Positions 37,116-46,512 of a stretch of 64,000 nt of DNA are shown here, in pieces. Position numbers and translations under genes: made by a program. The stretch covers positions 1 to 64,000 of the forward strand of contig CALEMF010000048.1 of NCBI GenBank assembly GCA_937911505.1, given 5' to 3'. The notes beneath the pieces were generated by a model. That model searched no databases. It had not been told where the DNA came from and saw only the letters and a list, made by a program, of their open reading frames with translations. The DNA comes from an uncultured Cytophagales bacterium (GTDB lineage Bacteria; Bacteroidota; Bacteroidia; Cytophagales; Thermonemataceae). Every line of letters begins with the position of its first letter. The first letter of the stretch is position 1.

Positions 37116-38033
37116 TCAGTAAGCAGCAGGATATATTTTTTTTGATAAACTTAAAGCGTTTGTACCTAAGCTAGCACCAAAATCTAATAGCTCACTTTCG
37201 TCGATAAGAATCAGCCTACCCATTTTTCCTGCTGTTGTATCGTAGTAACCAGGAATTTTATTAAGATTGGCTCTTCCTTCTAAGCTTCGCAAACTTTGTG
37301 TTGTCATCAAAAAATAGGTAGGAGCTGCTTTTGTTACTTCGGTAGCGGTTAAGCGTACCAATCCTTCGCTATTATTGAGGGCGTTTTCTGCCCCTGCTAA
37401 CTGAATAAGCGCATCAGCAGGAGTATTTTCACCCGCTAACATAAGGTTGGTTTCATTATTAGCAAATATATACAGTATTTTTGCTTTGTATTTTATATCA
37501 CTCATTTGCTCCTTTACTGTCGTAATATCTTCTTGTATCTTGTCAATAATAGCCTGTCCTTTAGCTTTCTTATCGATGAGCGTAGCTAGCTCCTCAATTA
37601 ACTGCTGTGTACTGGCCAAATTATACTGAGGTTCAAAGAGTAGATAATCTATTTTTTGATTTTGTACTTCACTTACAACATTGTTTGGGCTTGCCTCTTT
37701 AGTAGACAGAACAAGGTCGGGGCGATGCTTCAGTACCCTTTCTGAGGTAAGAATTCTACCGTAGCCTACTTTAGGAAGCTTTTTTGTGACGGGAGTTGTT
37801 GTTGTATACTTGTCAACAGCTACCAAATTATCAGTAGCTTCTAAGTCGATAAGAATCTCCGTAATAGGGCTCCCTATTGCGACAATCCTTTGGTAATTTT
37901 TGGGTGTAGGGGCTTCTATAACTTCTGTAGAGTCAACTTGGATAGAGTCTTTTACAGATTGTACATTTTCTTCTGACGAAGTACAGGTGAGTAAAAACGT
38001 ACATAAAGAAACGAGTGGTAGTGTTCTAGTCAT
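37116..38033 (-). CDS. ABC-type metal-chelate/cobalamin-binding lipoprotein
   Basis: 305 residues. Lipoprotein signal peptide with lipobox LLTC at about residue 17, then an acidic linker. The rest is a BtuF/FepB/HmuT-type helical-backbone binding protein: RIVAIGSPITEILIDLEATD, then VGYGRILTSERVLKHRPDLVL, and the long alpha-helix linking two lobes. It would bind heme, siderophore or cobalamin in the periplasm. No permease, ATPase or TonB receptor gene is adjacent. Ligand unknown. Confidence 0.8.
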   Translation of the reverse strand: MTRTLPLVSLCTFLLTCTSSEENVQSVKDSIQVDSTEVIEAPTPKNYQRIVAIGSPITEILIDLEATDNLVAVDKYTTTTPVTKKLPKVGYGRILTSERVLKHRPDLVLSTKEASPNNVVSEVQNQKIDYLLFEPQYNLASTQQLIEELATLIDKKAKGQAIIDKIQEDITTVKEQMSDIKYKAKILYIFANNETNLMLAGENTPADALIQLAGAENALNNSEGLVRLTATEVTKAAPTYFLMTTQSLRSLEGRANLNKIPGYYDTTAGKMGRLILIDESELLDFGASLGTNALSLSKKIYPAAY

Positions 38034-38098
38034 ATTTTTGTTAAGTATGTTATGTAAGATGTGTTTTATCTTATACTAATCTGGTATAGAAAAGTATT

Positions 38099-38863
38099 CT
38101 AGTCATTTTCTGATAATTGTTCCATATGAGTGATCCACTGAGGTAGTATTTCTAAAAGTTTAAACATTACCTTCTCCGCCCTTTCAATGAATAAGTCAAA
38201 GTTACCATATGCCTCTCCTTCCTGCTTGTTTACCAAGTCACTTACACCTCTTAAGATAACTACCTTTGTCTTATTTCTACCCGCTACGTAAGCAATGGCT
38301 CCTGTTTCCCAATCGCCTGCTACAGCTTTATATTCGTTTTGTAATTTTTCAATTTCATCAATGGCTAAGTCTTTATCAGCAGAAACCAGTGTGGTTTTTA
38401 ATACTTTTGTAGGATAGTTATCACCAAGCCAACTTAAATCAATAGAAGTGGTATAGTCATCAATGGCTTCTTTTGAATCGCCCATTGCCTCTTTAATATC
38501 ATAAATGATGGTGCGATCAGCTAGTATGATATCTAGGCGATCTACTTTTCCTTCAAAACCACCACAAGTTCCTAGGTTAATTAATACACGAGGCTCATAA
38601 GTATCGATGACGTATTGTGTTGCTCCTGCGGCAGCTACTTTACCCCATCCTTCGTGAAAGAAGAGGACTTTTTGTTGTGCAATTTCTTTGTAAAAGAATT
38701 CTCCCCAAACAGAGCTCTGATATTGTTCATTTGGATAAGCTTTCTTTACCGCCTTCCATTCCATGTTGGCAGAGACAACTACGGCATACTCCACCTGTTG
38801 TGCATAGCTAGTATGGCCTATCAATAACAATAAATAAGAGAGAAAGATAGTCAGAAGCCGCAT
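38099..38863 (-). CDS. Exported purine-nucleosidase-like protein, MTA/SAH nucleosidase family
   Basis: 254 residues. It has an N-terminal signal peptide (FLSYLLLLIGHTSYAQQ), unlike the usual cytoplasmic enzyme. The body follows the PNP/UDP phosphorylase fold: VVVSANMEWKAVKKAYP, the phosphate/ribose-site GTCGGF, and the catalytic region VAGDWETGAIAYVA with the Glu, then VILRGVSDLV. MTA/SAH nucleosidases cleave methylthioadenosine and S-adenosylhomocysteine. A periplasmic version may scavenge nucleosides. Substrate not provable from sequence. Confidence 0.75.
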   Translation of the reverse strand: MRLLTIFLSYLLLLIGHTSYAQQVEYAVVVSANMEWKAVKKAYPNEQYQSSVWGEFFYKEIAQQKVLFFHEGWGKVAAAGATQYVIDTYEPRVLINLGTCGGFEGKVDRLDIILADRTIIYDIKEAMGDSKEAIDDYTTSIDLSWLGDNYPTKVLKTTLVSADKDLAIDEIEKLQNEYKAVAGDWETGAIAYVAGRNKTKVVILRGVSDLVNKQEGEAYGNFDLFIERAEKVMFKLLEILPQWITHMEQLSEND

Positions 38864-38949
38864 AAGTACTAGGTAAATTGTACTTCTAAAGATAGCAAAA
38901 AACTAGCAAAATAGTCAGTAAATAATGACTTATTAACGACTGACAACAG

Positions 38950-40725
38950 CTAGAATAGTGAGTGCTTTTTGGCTGCTATACTAAGCCCTATAGAGGCTAA
39001 TAAAATGAGGAAACAATACAATAAGCCTTCCTCCCATTGTAGTAAGATAAATGATCCTACAGCAAATAAAGCAGCATATACAATGATGACACTACATATC
39101 CAGCAAGCAAGTAATATTAGTACCGAAGCCCCCTGTGGTGTATCTTTAAGTTGTACTCTTATAGGTTGCCAAGCCCCTTGCGGTCGTACACGTTTATAAA
39201 AACTAAGCAGGGTATCTTGTGGAGTAGGTGAGGTGATAAAGGTGACTAATAGCCAACTGACCGTTGTAACGCCTACCGTGAAAAAAAAGCTGTTAGGAAA
39301 TACCCATTCAAAAGAGAATTTGGCCAAAGCATAAGCTACAAAAGGGACAACCGTAGCAGTGATTTCACTCCAAGCATTGATACGCCACCAGTACCATCGT
39401 AAGATAAGTACTAACCCTAGGCCAGCCCCACACTCAATGATGAACTCCCAAACGCTTGAAATATTTTTTAGTTGTGTGGTAACACCTAGTGCGATTAGTG
39501 CAATAAGCCCTGTAGTGATTTTAGAGACAACTACATAATGTTTTTCATTTTTATTGCGTTGTACAGGTCGAATAAGACGCTTATAGATATCGCCTACCAA
39601 ATAACTTGCACCCCAGTTGAGCTGGGTAGAGACGGTACTCATGTAGGCTGCTAAAAAAGCGACCAATAGTAATCCTTTTAAGCCAACCGGTAGAAAATCA
39701 CGCATTGCATATACAAATCCCAGCCGTTTTTCATCAGCACCAAGCTCTGGATAAAGTACTAAGCTGCATAAGCCCACGATAATCCAAGGCCAAGGACGAA
39801 TGGCATAATGAGCAATTTGGAAAAATAGTGTAGCCTTAATAGCGTGAGACTCATCGCGAGTACTCATAATTCTTTGTGCAATGTAACCGCCGCCACCAGG
39901 TTCTGCTCCGGGGTACCAGCTTGTCCACCAGATAGAAATATAAGCCAAGAAACTCCCTAAACCAATAGAAAGTGTATTAAGCGAGCTTTTGAGAGATTGT
40001 GTGGATTGTATCTGAGGGAAAAAGTTAAAGGCTTCAGCAGGTAAGGAGGCCTTCAATTGGGCTATACCGCCAATTTTTTCATCATTTACTACAAAAATAG
40101 CTAGCAACAAACAGCCTACCATCGCTACTACAAACTGTAAGGTATCCGTAATGGCCACTCCCAATAAACCTGACATGCTTGCATATAACATGACAAGCAG
40201 CATAAGGAGCGCAGTATAGTTGAGGGCGGCTTGCGGTGATAGCTCGAAAAAGACTTCTAAAATCGTTACAAGGGCAAGATTCACCCAACCAATGATAAGG
40301 CAATTCATGAAAAGACCTAAGTAGAGCGCCTTGAATACCCTTAGGATCTTCGCGGCTTGGCCAGCATAGCGTATTTCAATAAATTCAACATCTGTCATGA
40401 TGTTGGCGCGTCGCCAGAGTTTGGCAAAAAAGAAGGTGGTGAGTAAACCACCTGCTAGCATATTCCACCAAATCCAGTTACCAGCAATCCCACTCTCTGC
40501 TACAAACTCTGTGATGGCGAGCGGGGTATCTGCTGCGAAAGTGGTAGCCACCATAGAAGTACCAGCAATCCACCAAGGTAAATTACGCCCTCCTAGAAAA
40601 AAGGCTTCTAAACTTTGTTTGGCTTGGTTACGATAATATAAGCCTATGGAGAGAATAATGACTAAAAAAAGAACAATGACTATCCAGTCAAGGGGGGCAA
40701 GTATGGCAATTAGGTGCGTTGTCAC
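38950..40725 (-). CDS. Sodium:solute symporter (SSS family)
   Basis: About 591 residues, with about 13-14 membrane helices. Start GTG at 40725 is preferred over a TTG five codons upstream, which falls in the terminator zone. N-terminus IAILAPLDWIVIVLFLVI and the helix-1/2 linker LEAFFLGGRNLPWWIAGTSMVATTFAADTP contain the SSS signature and sodium-site residues. It would import a sugar, amino acid or organic acid driven by Na+. Transcribed leftward; downstream lies the nucleosidase gene (86-base gap), so nucleoside uptake is possible but unproven. Confidence 0.88.
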   Translation of the reverse strand: MTTHLIAILAPLDWIVIVLFLVIILSIGLYYRNQAKQSLEAFFLGGRNLPWWIAGTSMVATTFAADTPLAITEFVAESGIAGNWIWWNMLAGGLLTTFFFAKLWRRANIMTDVEFIEIRYAGQAAKILRVFKALYLGLFMNCLIIGWVNLALVTILEVFFELSPQAALNYTALLMLLVMLYASMSGLLGVAITDTLQFVVAMVGCLLLAIFVVNDEKIGGIAQLKASLPAEAFNFFPQIQSTQSLKSSLNTLSIGLGSFLAYISIWWTSWYPGAEPGGGGYIAQRIMSTRDESHAIKATLFFQIAHYAIRPWPWIIVGLCSLVLYPELGADEKRLGFVYAMRDFLPVGLKGLLLVAFLAAYMSTVSTQLNWGASYLVGDIYKRLIRPVQRNKNEKHYVVVSKITTGLIALIALGVTTQLKNISSVWEFIIECGAGLGLVLILRWYWWRINAWSEITATVVPFVAYALAKFSFEWVFPNSFFFTVGVTTVSWLLVTFITSPTPQDTLLSFYKRVRPQGAWQPIRVQLKDTPQGASVLILLACWICSVIIVYAALFAVGSFILLQWEEGLLYCFLILLASIGLSIAAKKHSLF

Positions 40726-40744
40726 GCAGCAAATATACAAAAAG

Positions 40745-40773
40745 AAACCACACAGTAGCTACTGTGTGGTTTT
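40745..40773 (-). terminator. Terminator downstream of the ECF sigma gene
   Basis: Perfect inverted repeat AAACCACACAGTA / TACTGTGTGGTTT (13-bp arms, 2-base loop). It lies 36 bases past the ECF sigma stop on the minus strand and just upstream of the symporter start, so it separates the two units. Confidence 0.75.
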
Positions 40774-40808
40774 GAGTAGAATATATTGTAATTTCCTAGA
40801 AGAAATTT

Positions 40809-41315
40809 CTAGTAACCGTGTCTTTTAAGTTTGCCCTTTAACTCCTTACGAGCAATATGGATTCGATTTTTAACAGTACCGATAGGGATCTGTAAGCGAT
40901 CAGCGATTTCATGGTACTTAAAACCTTTATAATACATCATAAAAGGTACTTTATACACATCATCTAAATCGTCTATAGCTCTAGTGATCTCTTTCATGGC
41001 AAGAGAAGTGTAAGCCCCATTACTAGATACATTCTCTGAAGAGTTGATGTAGTGCAAATTATCGGTAGAGTCTATGAAGGTTTTTCTCCTCACCATTCTT
41101 TGATAGTTGGTAATGAAGGTATTTTTCATGATGGTATATAACCAAGCACGTAAATTAGTACCATCTGTAAACTTCTCTCTATTGGTGAAAGCCTTCAAGA
41201 GCGTTTCTTGTAACAGGTCGTTGGCGTCCTCTATGTCTTTAGTCAATTTGATAGCGAAAGGCTTCAAAGACTTTGAGGCGTCTTTCAGCGAAAGGCTAAA
41301 TTCTGATGCTGTCAT
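40809..41315 (-). CDS. ECF-family RNA polymerase sigma factor
   Basis: 168 residues. Region 2 has DANDLLQETLLKAFTNREKF and TNLRAWLYTIMKNTFITNYQR, which recognise the -10 element. Region 4 has KVPFMMYYKGFKYHEIADRL and GTVKNRIHIARKELK, a helix-turn-helix for the -35 element. No anti-sigma gene is adjacent. This pattern is typical of a highly conserved Bacteroidota ECF sigma that works without a partner. Motif-rich upstream DNA suggests autoregulation. Target genes unknown. Confidence 0.9.
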   Translation of the reverse strand: MTASEFSLSLKDASKSLKPFAIKLTKDIEDANDLLQETLLKAFTNREKFTDGTNLRAWLYTIMKNTFITNYQRMVRRKTFIDSTDNLHYINSSENVSSNGAYTSLAMKEITRAIDDLDDVYKVPFMMYYKGFKYHEIADRLQIPIGTVKNRIHIARKELKGKLKRHGY

Positions 41316-41333
41316 GGTTGTCTTTGGTTTTTA

Positions 41334-41449
41334 TTGTTTAAACAAATTTAAGAAAGATTCAACATAATCCAAATGTTTTGTTTAATAAGTTTATAAAAAA
41401 AGTTTAACAAAACAGAGTTGATGAGATAAACATATTACTTTTGTTAAAG
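41334..41449. promoter_or_regulatory. Cluster of TTTTGTTAAA-type motifs upstream of the ECF sigma gene
   Basis: Within ~115 bases upstream of the sigma gene lie a palindrome TTGTTTAAACAA (41334-41345), an inverted pair GTTTTGTTTAA / GTTTAACAAAAC (41375-41413), and another TTTTGTTAAA (41440-41449). The recurrence of one word in both orientations suggests protein binding sites. The rest of the 41316-41692 gap shows no gene. Confidence 0.4.
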
Positions 41450-41692
41450 TATGCTCACCATAACATTAAACACCGTACCGTAGTGCGCGTAATGGCTAAA
41501 AATAGGTGTCTGTTGTAACATTTAATGGATCAAAAGTACTATGCGAACGATCTATCGCAATAGCTACAAAGAAGAAATACTCTCTTTCGTTTATCAGATA
41601 TGTAGCATTTTTTCTACAAGTTGAGGTAAAAACACACAGTTTGCAAATGAATACGCTTTGTAAAATAAAGTGAAAAACTTTCTTGAAAAGAA

Positions 41693-42463
41693 CTAACAAT
41701 CTAACCAACCTTTAAAAACTGCACTCTTTTCACGACTAACTAGTACTTCGGTAGGTGGCAATGGAACGAGCTCTACTTTTAGTTTTCCATTAAAATACTG
41801 ATGTACTTGTGAAATAGCATTGAAGCGAGCGATAAACTTTCTGTTTAACCTGAAAAATGCTTTGGGATTAAGCAAGTTCTCGAGCTTTTCAAGCGTGTAG
41901 TCAATGGCAAAGCGCTTTTCGTCTGATGTAACTAACAATACTATTTTATCTTCGGCCATAAAATAGGCGACTTGATTTTGCTCAATAGAGACGAGTCGAT
42001 CACCCATTTTGACAAGAAAGCGATCTTTGTACGATAATTTTCTTTCCTGTAGTTGTGTAAGTAAGAGATCAAGGTTAGTGGTTGAAGGAGCCGCGGTAGA
42101 AAAAAGCTCTTGGAACTTATGGATACTATCTTTCAAGGCTTGCTTATCAATAGGTTTTAACAGATAGTCAATACTATTTACTTGAAAAGCCTTTATGGCA
42201 TATTCGTCGTAGGCAGTAGTAAAAATAATAGGTACTTTGACTGAAATGTGCTCAAAAATATGGAAGCTAATTCCATCTGCTAGCTGTATGTCCATAAAAA
42301 TAAGCTGCGGGTTTTCGTGTGTTTTAAGCCAACTAGTAGCGTCTTCCACACTGTCGATTACGTCTAAGATACACCAATCTGGAACAATTTCTTGGATAAG
42401 TTTCTGTAAACGTCGCGCGGCTGGTGCTTCATCTTCAACAATCAACACATTTAATTCAGGCAT
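41693..42463 (-). CDS. LytTR-type response regulator
   Basis: 256 residues from the ATG at 42463, which overlaps the kinase stop by 8 bases (a longer frame would run far into the kinase gene). Receiver domain with VLIVEDEAPAARRL and phosphoacceptor Asp58 in LIFMDIQLADG. A conserved QVNSIDYLLKPID ends the receiver. The C-terminal LytTR DNA-binding domain has YKDRFLVKMGDRLVSIEQNQV, then FFRLNRKFIARFNAI. It binds DNA as a dimer, and is paired with the adjacent LytS-like kinase. The upstream TonB receptor gene is a possible target. Confidence 0.93.
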   Translation of the reverse strand: MPELNVLIVEDEAPAARRLQKLIQEIVPDWCILDVIDSVEDATSWLKTHENPQLIFMDIQLADGISFHIFEHISVKVPIIFTTAYDEYAIKAFQVNSIDYLLKPIDKQALKDSIHKFQELFSTAAPSTTNLDLLLTQLQERKLSYKDRFLVKMGDRLVSIEQNQVAYFMAEDKIVLLVTSDEKRFAIDYTLEKLENLLNPKAFFRLNRKFIARFNAISQVHQYFNGKLKVELVPLPPTEVLVSREKSAVFKGWLDC

Positions 42464-43451
42464 ATGCGTTTTCAATTTTGAGTAGGGGGAGTGCCACCAT
42501 AAAATTTTTAGTAGTAGTAATAACATTGACCGTCTTATCGGTAAGATACTTATACCTATTGATGATATTTTGCAAGCCTATCTTTGTAGAGCTCTCTTGA
42601 ATCGTTTTTTTCTGTAGATTATTTTTTACTATGATATAGTTCTTCTCAATGTAGATATCTACCATTAATGGTTTGGACTGAGAGATAATATTATGCTTTA
42701 CAACGTTTTCTAGTAAAATTTGTAGTGATAAAGGGGCAATAGAGCTCTCAAGGTCTTTTTCGCTGATATTGACCCTAAATTGTAGGTTATCTCCAAATCG
42801 TATTTGATGAAGAAATAAAAAAGCTTTCGCAAACTTCAACTCTGTTGCTAAATCGACTAACTCTCTGTCTTTACTTTGCAGCACATAACGGTATACGTTA
42901 GAAAGCTTTTCAACAAACTCTACCGCTAGATTAGGATTTTCCAAGATGATTGCTGTAAGTGTATTTAAGCTGTTAAATAAAAAATGAGGATTGACTTGAT
43001 TCTTGAGCGTTTCAAATTGTGACTGTATGTGCTCTCGCTTAAGCTTTTCAGTTTCAAGCTTTGTCTCCCGCCATTTGTGAAAGAAGTAAGCACTTTCATA
43101 AATAGAAACAACTACAAAAGAAGCGACCATACTAATGAGCCACCCTTTGGCAAACTCCGCTATAGAATGCTCTTCTCTGAAGAGCAACATACATAAAGGT
43201 GTAGTAACAGTAATGAATATAAATACAATAAGCGCCTGAGAAGCAAGTCTTTTGGGTGTTTGTTCATAACGTGGGTATCGTCTACGCATCCATTGTACGA
43301 TCATCCAACCACCTTGCCAGTAGATAAGGGTGTACATAAAAGAGATAAGCGTAGATTGCCAGTAGTCGGTTGCACTTGTAACGAAAGGAATGGCTAGGGC
43401 AAGAAGAGGTATTCCAATCAAGCGAATATATTTTTCTTTAATAGTCATCAT
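42456..43451 (-). CDS. LytS/YehU-type sensor histidine kinase
   Basis: 331 residues. Four N-terminal membrane helices (about 10-150), then a short coiled coil, then a His_kinase domain with the phosphoacceptor in LKNQVNPHFLFNSLNTLTA. The C-terminal ATPase region has LSLQILLENVVKHNI (N-box); the G-boxes are short, ending in IGLQNIINRYKYL as in this family. The stop overlaps the response-regulator start, showing translational coupling. The signal sensed is unknown; membrane helices suggest an envelope or quinone cue. Confidence 0.9.
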   Translation of the reverse strand: MMTIKEKYIRLIGIPLLALAIPFVTSATDYWQSTLISFMYTLIYWQGGWMIVQWMRRRYPRYEQTPKRLASQALIVFIFITVTTPLCMLLFREEHSIAEFAKGWLISMVASFVVVSIYESAYFFHKWRETKLETEKLKREHIQSQFETLKNQVNPHFLFNSLNTLTAIILENPNLAVEFVEKLSNVYRYVLQSKDRELVDLATELKFAKAFLFLHQIRFGDNLQFRVNISEKDLESSIAPLSLQILLENVVKHNIISQSKPLMVDIYIEKNYIIVKNNLQKKTIQESSTKIGLQNIINRYKYLTDKTVNVITTTKNFMVALPLLKIENAYA

Positions 43452-43530
43452 TTTGGTAGTCTAAAAAATGAAAAGTAAGGAAGAGAGGGTGGACTCTTCC
43501 TTTTTACCTACACAATTTACAAATATTTAC

Positions 43531-45909
43531 TTAGAATGTCACCCGATACTGTACTACTGGAAATAAGCCTAACTGATAATTCGTTCTTAGTTGCTGTGTA
43601 GTCCTATTATAACTGATATTAAGGGGGTTTTGTCGGTTAGTAATGTTTTGTATATCTACAAAGAACTCTTGCGTAACGCGCTGACCATTCATACGGTAGC
43701 CTATCTTAAAGTCTAATCGGAAGTAGTCGTCTAATTGCTCAGAAAAAGCATTTTCCTCGTCAAATACCACATCATCTTCATCAATTATGGTAATCTGGCT
43801 AGTAGCGGCTAGGTCGATAGGGGTAAATCTTCTTCCACCGGCTGCTGTAGCTTTGATATCCATCGTCAGGGCATTATTCTTTTTACCTAGTCGCCATTCT
43901 CTACCAAAAAGCCCATTTACTACGTAGTTTCCATCAAAGGCAGTATTACGCCATACTTCATCGCTACCTTGGTATTCAGAGCGAAACAAAGAAGTGGTAA
44001 AGAGAAAGTAGTAATCATCACTGTAGAACCTCTCTAATGTAAGCTCAATACCATAGTTTCGGCCGTCACCTTCGTTTACCAAGTTGTCTCTGCTATCTAT
44101 GCCAAAGTCAGTACCCGTATTGAGTAACGAGAAAGAAGAAGGTTGGCTTTCTACAGGTGCATCATAAAGCTGTTGATAATAGACTTCTGTCTTCAAACGA
44201 AGGTTATCAGCCAATTGATTTTCATAGCCTAATACGACGTGGTTAGCACGGGTAAAGTCAAGATTTTCATTGGTACGCACTCCTTGTTCGTTTTGTAAGA
44301 AATAAATAGATAGAGGTTGTATTTGGCTATGCATACCCAATCCTAATGAAATAGTTTGATTGGGACGGAAACTATAACGGAAACCTAAGCGAGGCTCTAT
44401 GGCCCAACTGTCGTTCAAAGCAAGCCATTGCCCATGGACACCTGCATTCATAGTGAGTTGTTCGGTGAAGCGGTGTTGCCATTGTACGTAAGGTTGTACC
44501 AAAGTAGTACTTCCTTCAAAGTCTTGTTCTACAAGAAACGAACCCTCATCGGTAAGTGCACTATCTATGATATTGAGATTATAGACATCTACAATGACCC
44601 CTCCATTAAGCGTATTCTTACTATTTAGTTTTGTATTAATTTGTTCTCTAAACGACCACTTGGTTTGTTGGTAATCACCTCCATTGCTATAGAAGCCATT
44701 TACTACTTCGCCTGAGCTGGCATCTCTTTCTAGTTGGTCTACCATAAAGGAATCATTAGTGCCCGAGAAGGCTACATTGAATTGTGAGTAGGTATTTTTA
44801 TTAAAATAATAGTTGTGTGTAAGACCAATAGCGCCTGTAAGGCTTTCAGCCCGAAGGTCTTCATTACTACTAGAAAACTGATTCTCTGACTCCGCTTCTT
44901 CTTCACTACCTAGTAAATCAATGTTACTTATGCCTCCGAAGCCAAACAAGCTGAATCTTCCCCACTTTTGGGTAGGAAAATCAAACTTAAAGTTGATGTC
45001 TTGGTAATAGGGAACAGCACTGCCTGTACCTAGATCAATGCCTATAGCATCGAAAACAGCCAGAGTAGAATAACGGTAATTGACCAAGTAAGAAGCACGA
45101 GAATTTTTACTAAAAGGGCCTTCTAAGCCTGCTTCAAAACCATTAAACCCAATTTGTGCCATATATTCCCTTTTAAAGGCGTTGCCTGTGCGCATTTGTA
45201 AGTCAAATACTCCTGCCAAAGCGTTTCCGTACTCCGCAGGAAAAGCCCCTGTAGTAAAGTCTGAGTTATCGAGGGTATTGTTGTTGAGCATGCTTACTGG
45301 CCCACCAGTAGCCCCCAAGGTAGAGAAATGGTTAGGACTAGGAATATCGATACCGTCTAAGCGCCATAATAAGCCTGTTGGAGAATTTCCACGAATAATG
45401 ATATCGTTACGGGCATCGTTCGCGCCAGAAACACCTGCAAAGTTAGTAGCCATACGTGCGGGGTCATTACGACTTCCTGCGTATCGCGAAGTTTCTTCGA
45501 TGGTAAACTGTCTGGTACTCACACTACTAAATTCGTTTTTTGCCTTTGTTTTATCTTCACTGTCTTCTGCTACAATCTCTACAGCATCGAGTAGTTGCTC
45601 TTCCAGAGAAGCGGTTACAAAGACCTCTTTCCCTGCGGTGACCATTACATTGGGAATAATACGCTCATCGTAGCCGACATAACTTACTTTGAGGTCGATG
45701 CGACCAACAGGTACGGCTGGAAGTACAAAAAAACCATCTGTATCGGTTGTCGCACCCATCAAAGGATCGCTGCCTACCACGATAACGGTAGCTCCTATGA
45801 GTGGAAATTTAGATTGGGTATCCAGTATTTTACCTCTTACTACTTGCGTTTGCGCATAGATAGGGAGGCTGAATAGAAAAATGGTTAAAAAGAGAAAGAA
45901 ATTTTTCAT
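43531..45909 (-). CDS. TonB-dependent outer-membrane receptor with carboxypeptidase-regulatory domain
   Basis: About 792 residues from the ATG at 45909, which gives a clear signal peptide (KNFFLFLTIFLFSLPIYAQ). Residues ~20-105 are a carboxypeptidase-regulatory-like beta domain (VVRGKILDTQSKFPLIGATV). A plug region follows with NDIIIRGNSPTGLLWRLDGID and EYGNALAGVFDLQMRTGN. The remaining ~560 residues are the 22-strand barrel, ending in the aromatic VVQYRVTF. No SusD gene is beside it, so it is not a classic Sus pair; the substrate may be a peptide, siderophore or small glycan. The LytS/LytTR pair follows downstream on the same strand. Confidence 0.9.
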   Translation of the reverse strand: MKNFFLFLTIFLFSLPIYAQTQVVRGKILDTQSKFPLIGATVIVVGSDPLMGATTDTDGFFVLPAVPVGRIDLKVSYVGYDERIIPNVMVTAGKEVFVTASLEEQLLDAVEIVAEDSEDKTKAKNEFSSVSTRQFTIEETSRYAGSRNDPARMATNFAGVSGANDARNDIIIRGNSPTGLLWRLDGIDIPSPNHFSTLGATGGPVSMLNNNTLDNSDFTTGAFPAEYGNALAGVFDLQMRTGNAFKREYMAQIGFNGFEAGLEGPFSKNSRASYLVNYRYSTLAVFDAIGIDLGTGSAVPYYQDINFKFDFPTQKWGRFSLFGFGGISNIDLLGSEEEAESENQFSSSNEDLRAESLTGAIGLTHNYYFNKNTYSQFNVAFSGTNDSFMVDQLERDASSGEVVNGFYSNGGDYQQTKWSFREQINTKLNSKNTLNGGVIVDVYNLNIIDSALTDEGSFLVEQDFEGSTTLVQPYVQWQHRFTEQLTMNAGVHGQWLALNDSWAIEPRLGFRYSFRPNQTISLGLGMHSQIQPLSIYFLQNEQGVRTNENLDFTRANHVVLGYENQLADNLRLKTEVYYQQLYDAPVESQPSSFSLLNTGTDFGIDSRDNLVNEGDGRNYGIELTLERFYSDDYYFLFTTSLFRSEYQGSDEVWRNTAFDGNYVVNGLFGREWRLGKKNNALTMDIKATAAGGRRFTPIDLAATSQITIIDEDDVVFDEENAFSEQLDDYFRLDFKIGYRMNGQRVTQEFFVDIQNITNRQNPLNISYNRTTQQLRTNYQLGLFPVVQYRVTF

Positions 45910-46106
45910 GACCAAGAGCTTTTTAGGTTGTTGATGTATCAAAGCTCGTGGATAGGGGCTATATAATGAAGGGTACGCCGAGCGAGTGGCTACTTATCAG
46001 GATGAAACGTAGGATGGGGGAGATCAAGCGTTTGTGGTGGGAATAATGCTAGAAAGGCTTGCTTGAATAATTCTACCTTTTACTCATTGACAATTAAGAG
46101 CATGTC

Positions 46107-46305
46107 ATGTTTAAAAATTAAATTCTTCATAATTAATACTTTACGAAATTTTCACCACTTATCCTTCAATTTGCCTTTCGTTCATTTTTTGACTTCGTCG
46201 AGCTCGGCGCAGCCAAATCCAAAGCTTCCGCCCACAAACCAGTCCACCTCCCCGCTGGATTTTCAGACCCGCGCACTTATAATATTCTTAAAAACAAACA
46301 GTTAG
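46107..46305 (+). repeat. Dispersed intergenic repeat, copy 2 (~200 bp)
   Basis: Shortest member of the repeat family. It shares with copy 1 the left edge TTTAAAAATTAAATT, TACGAAATTTT, CCTTTCGTTCATTTTTT, then GACTTCGTCGAGCTCGGCG, AAATCCAAAGCTTCCGCCC, the CCCGCTGGATTTTCAGACC block, and the right edge CTTAAAAACAAACAG. The central palindrome array is reduced compared with copies 1 and 4. It marks the left border of the immunity island; the rest of the 45910-46358 stretch shows nothing else. Confidence 0.85.
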
Positions 46306-46358
46306 AGAAAATTTAAACCTGCTTTAAGGTGCACAAAGGTGAAGAGGGTTAAAAATAC

Positions 46359-46444
46359 AATACCTCAATGAGTTCGAACGGATGTTGTTTTTTAGTGATT
46401 TTCTTTACTCTACTTAACGAGTAGTCCGAACTTGTTGAGGTATT
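46359..46444 (+). ncRNA. Candidate structured RNA or long hairpin
   Basis: Arms 46359-46379 and 46424-46444 pair over 21 positions, with one A-C mismatch. Two of the pairs are G-U wobbles on the plus strand and would be mismatches on the minus strand, so a plus-strand RNA is favoured. The 44-base loop contains a further 4-bp hairpin (CTAC/GTAG). No T run follows, so it is not a normal terminator. Located between repeat copy 2 and the lipoprotein gene. Expression is unknown. Confidence 0.35.
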
Positions 46445-46512
46445 ATGGGTTACTGCTCTTTACTTTAGCATTAAAAAGCAAAGACAATCACCTTAAAAAG
46501 TGTATTACAGCA

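Noticed and set aside
41496-41708. 70-codon minus-strand frame between the ECF sigma and LytTR genes
   Set aside because: Overlaps the end of the LytTR gene, has no domain or conserved pattern, and lies in AT-rich non-coding DNA.
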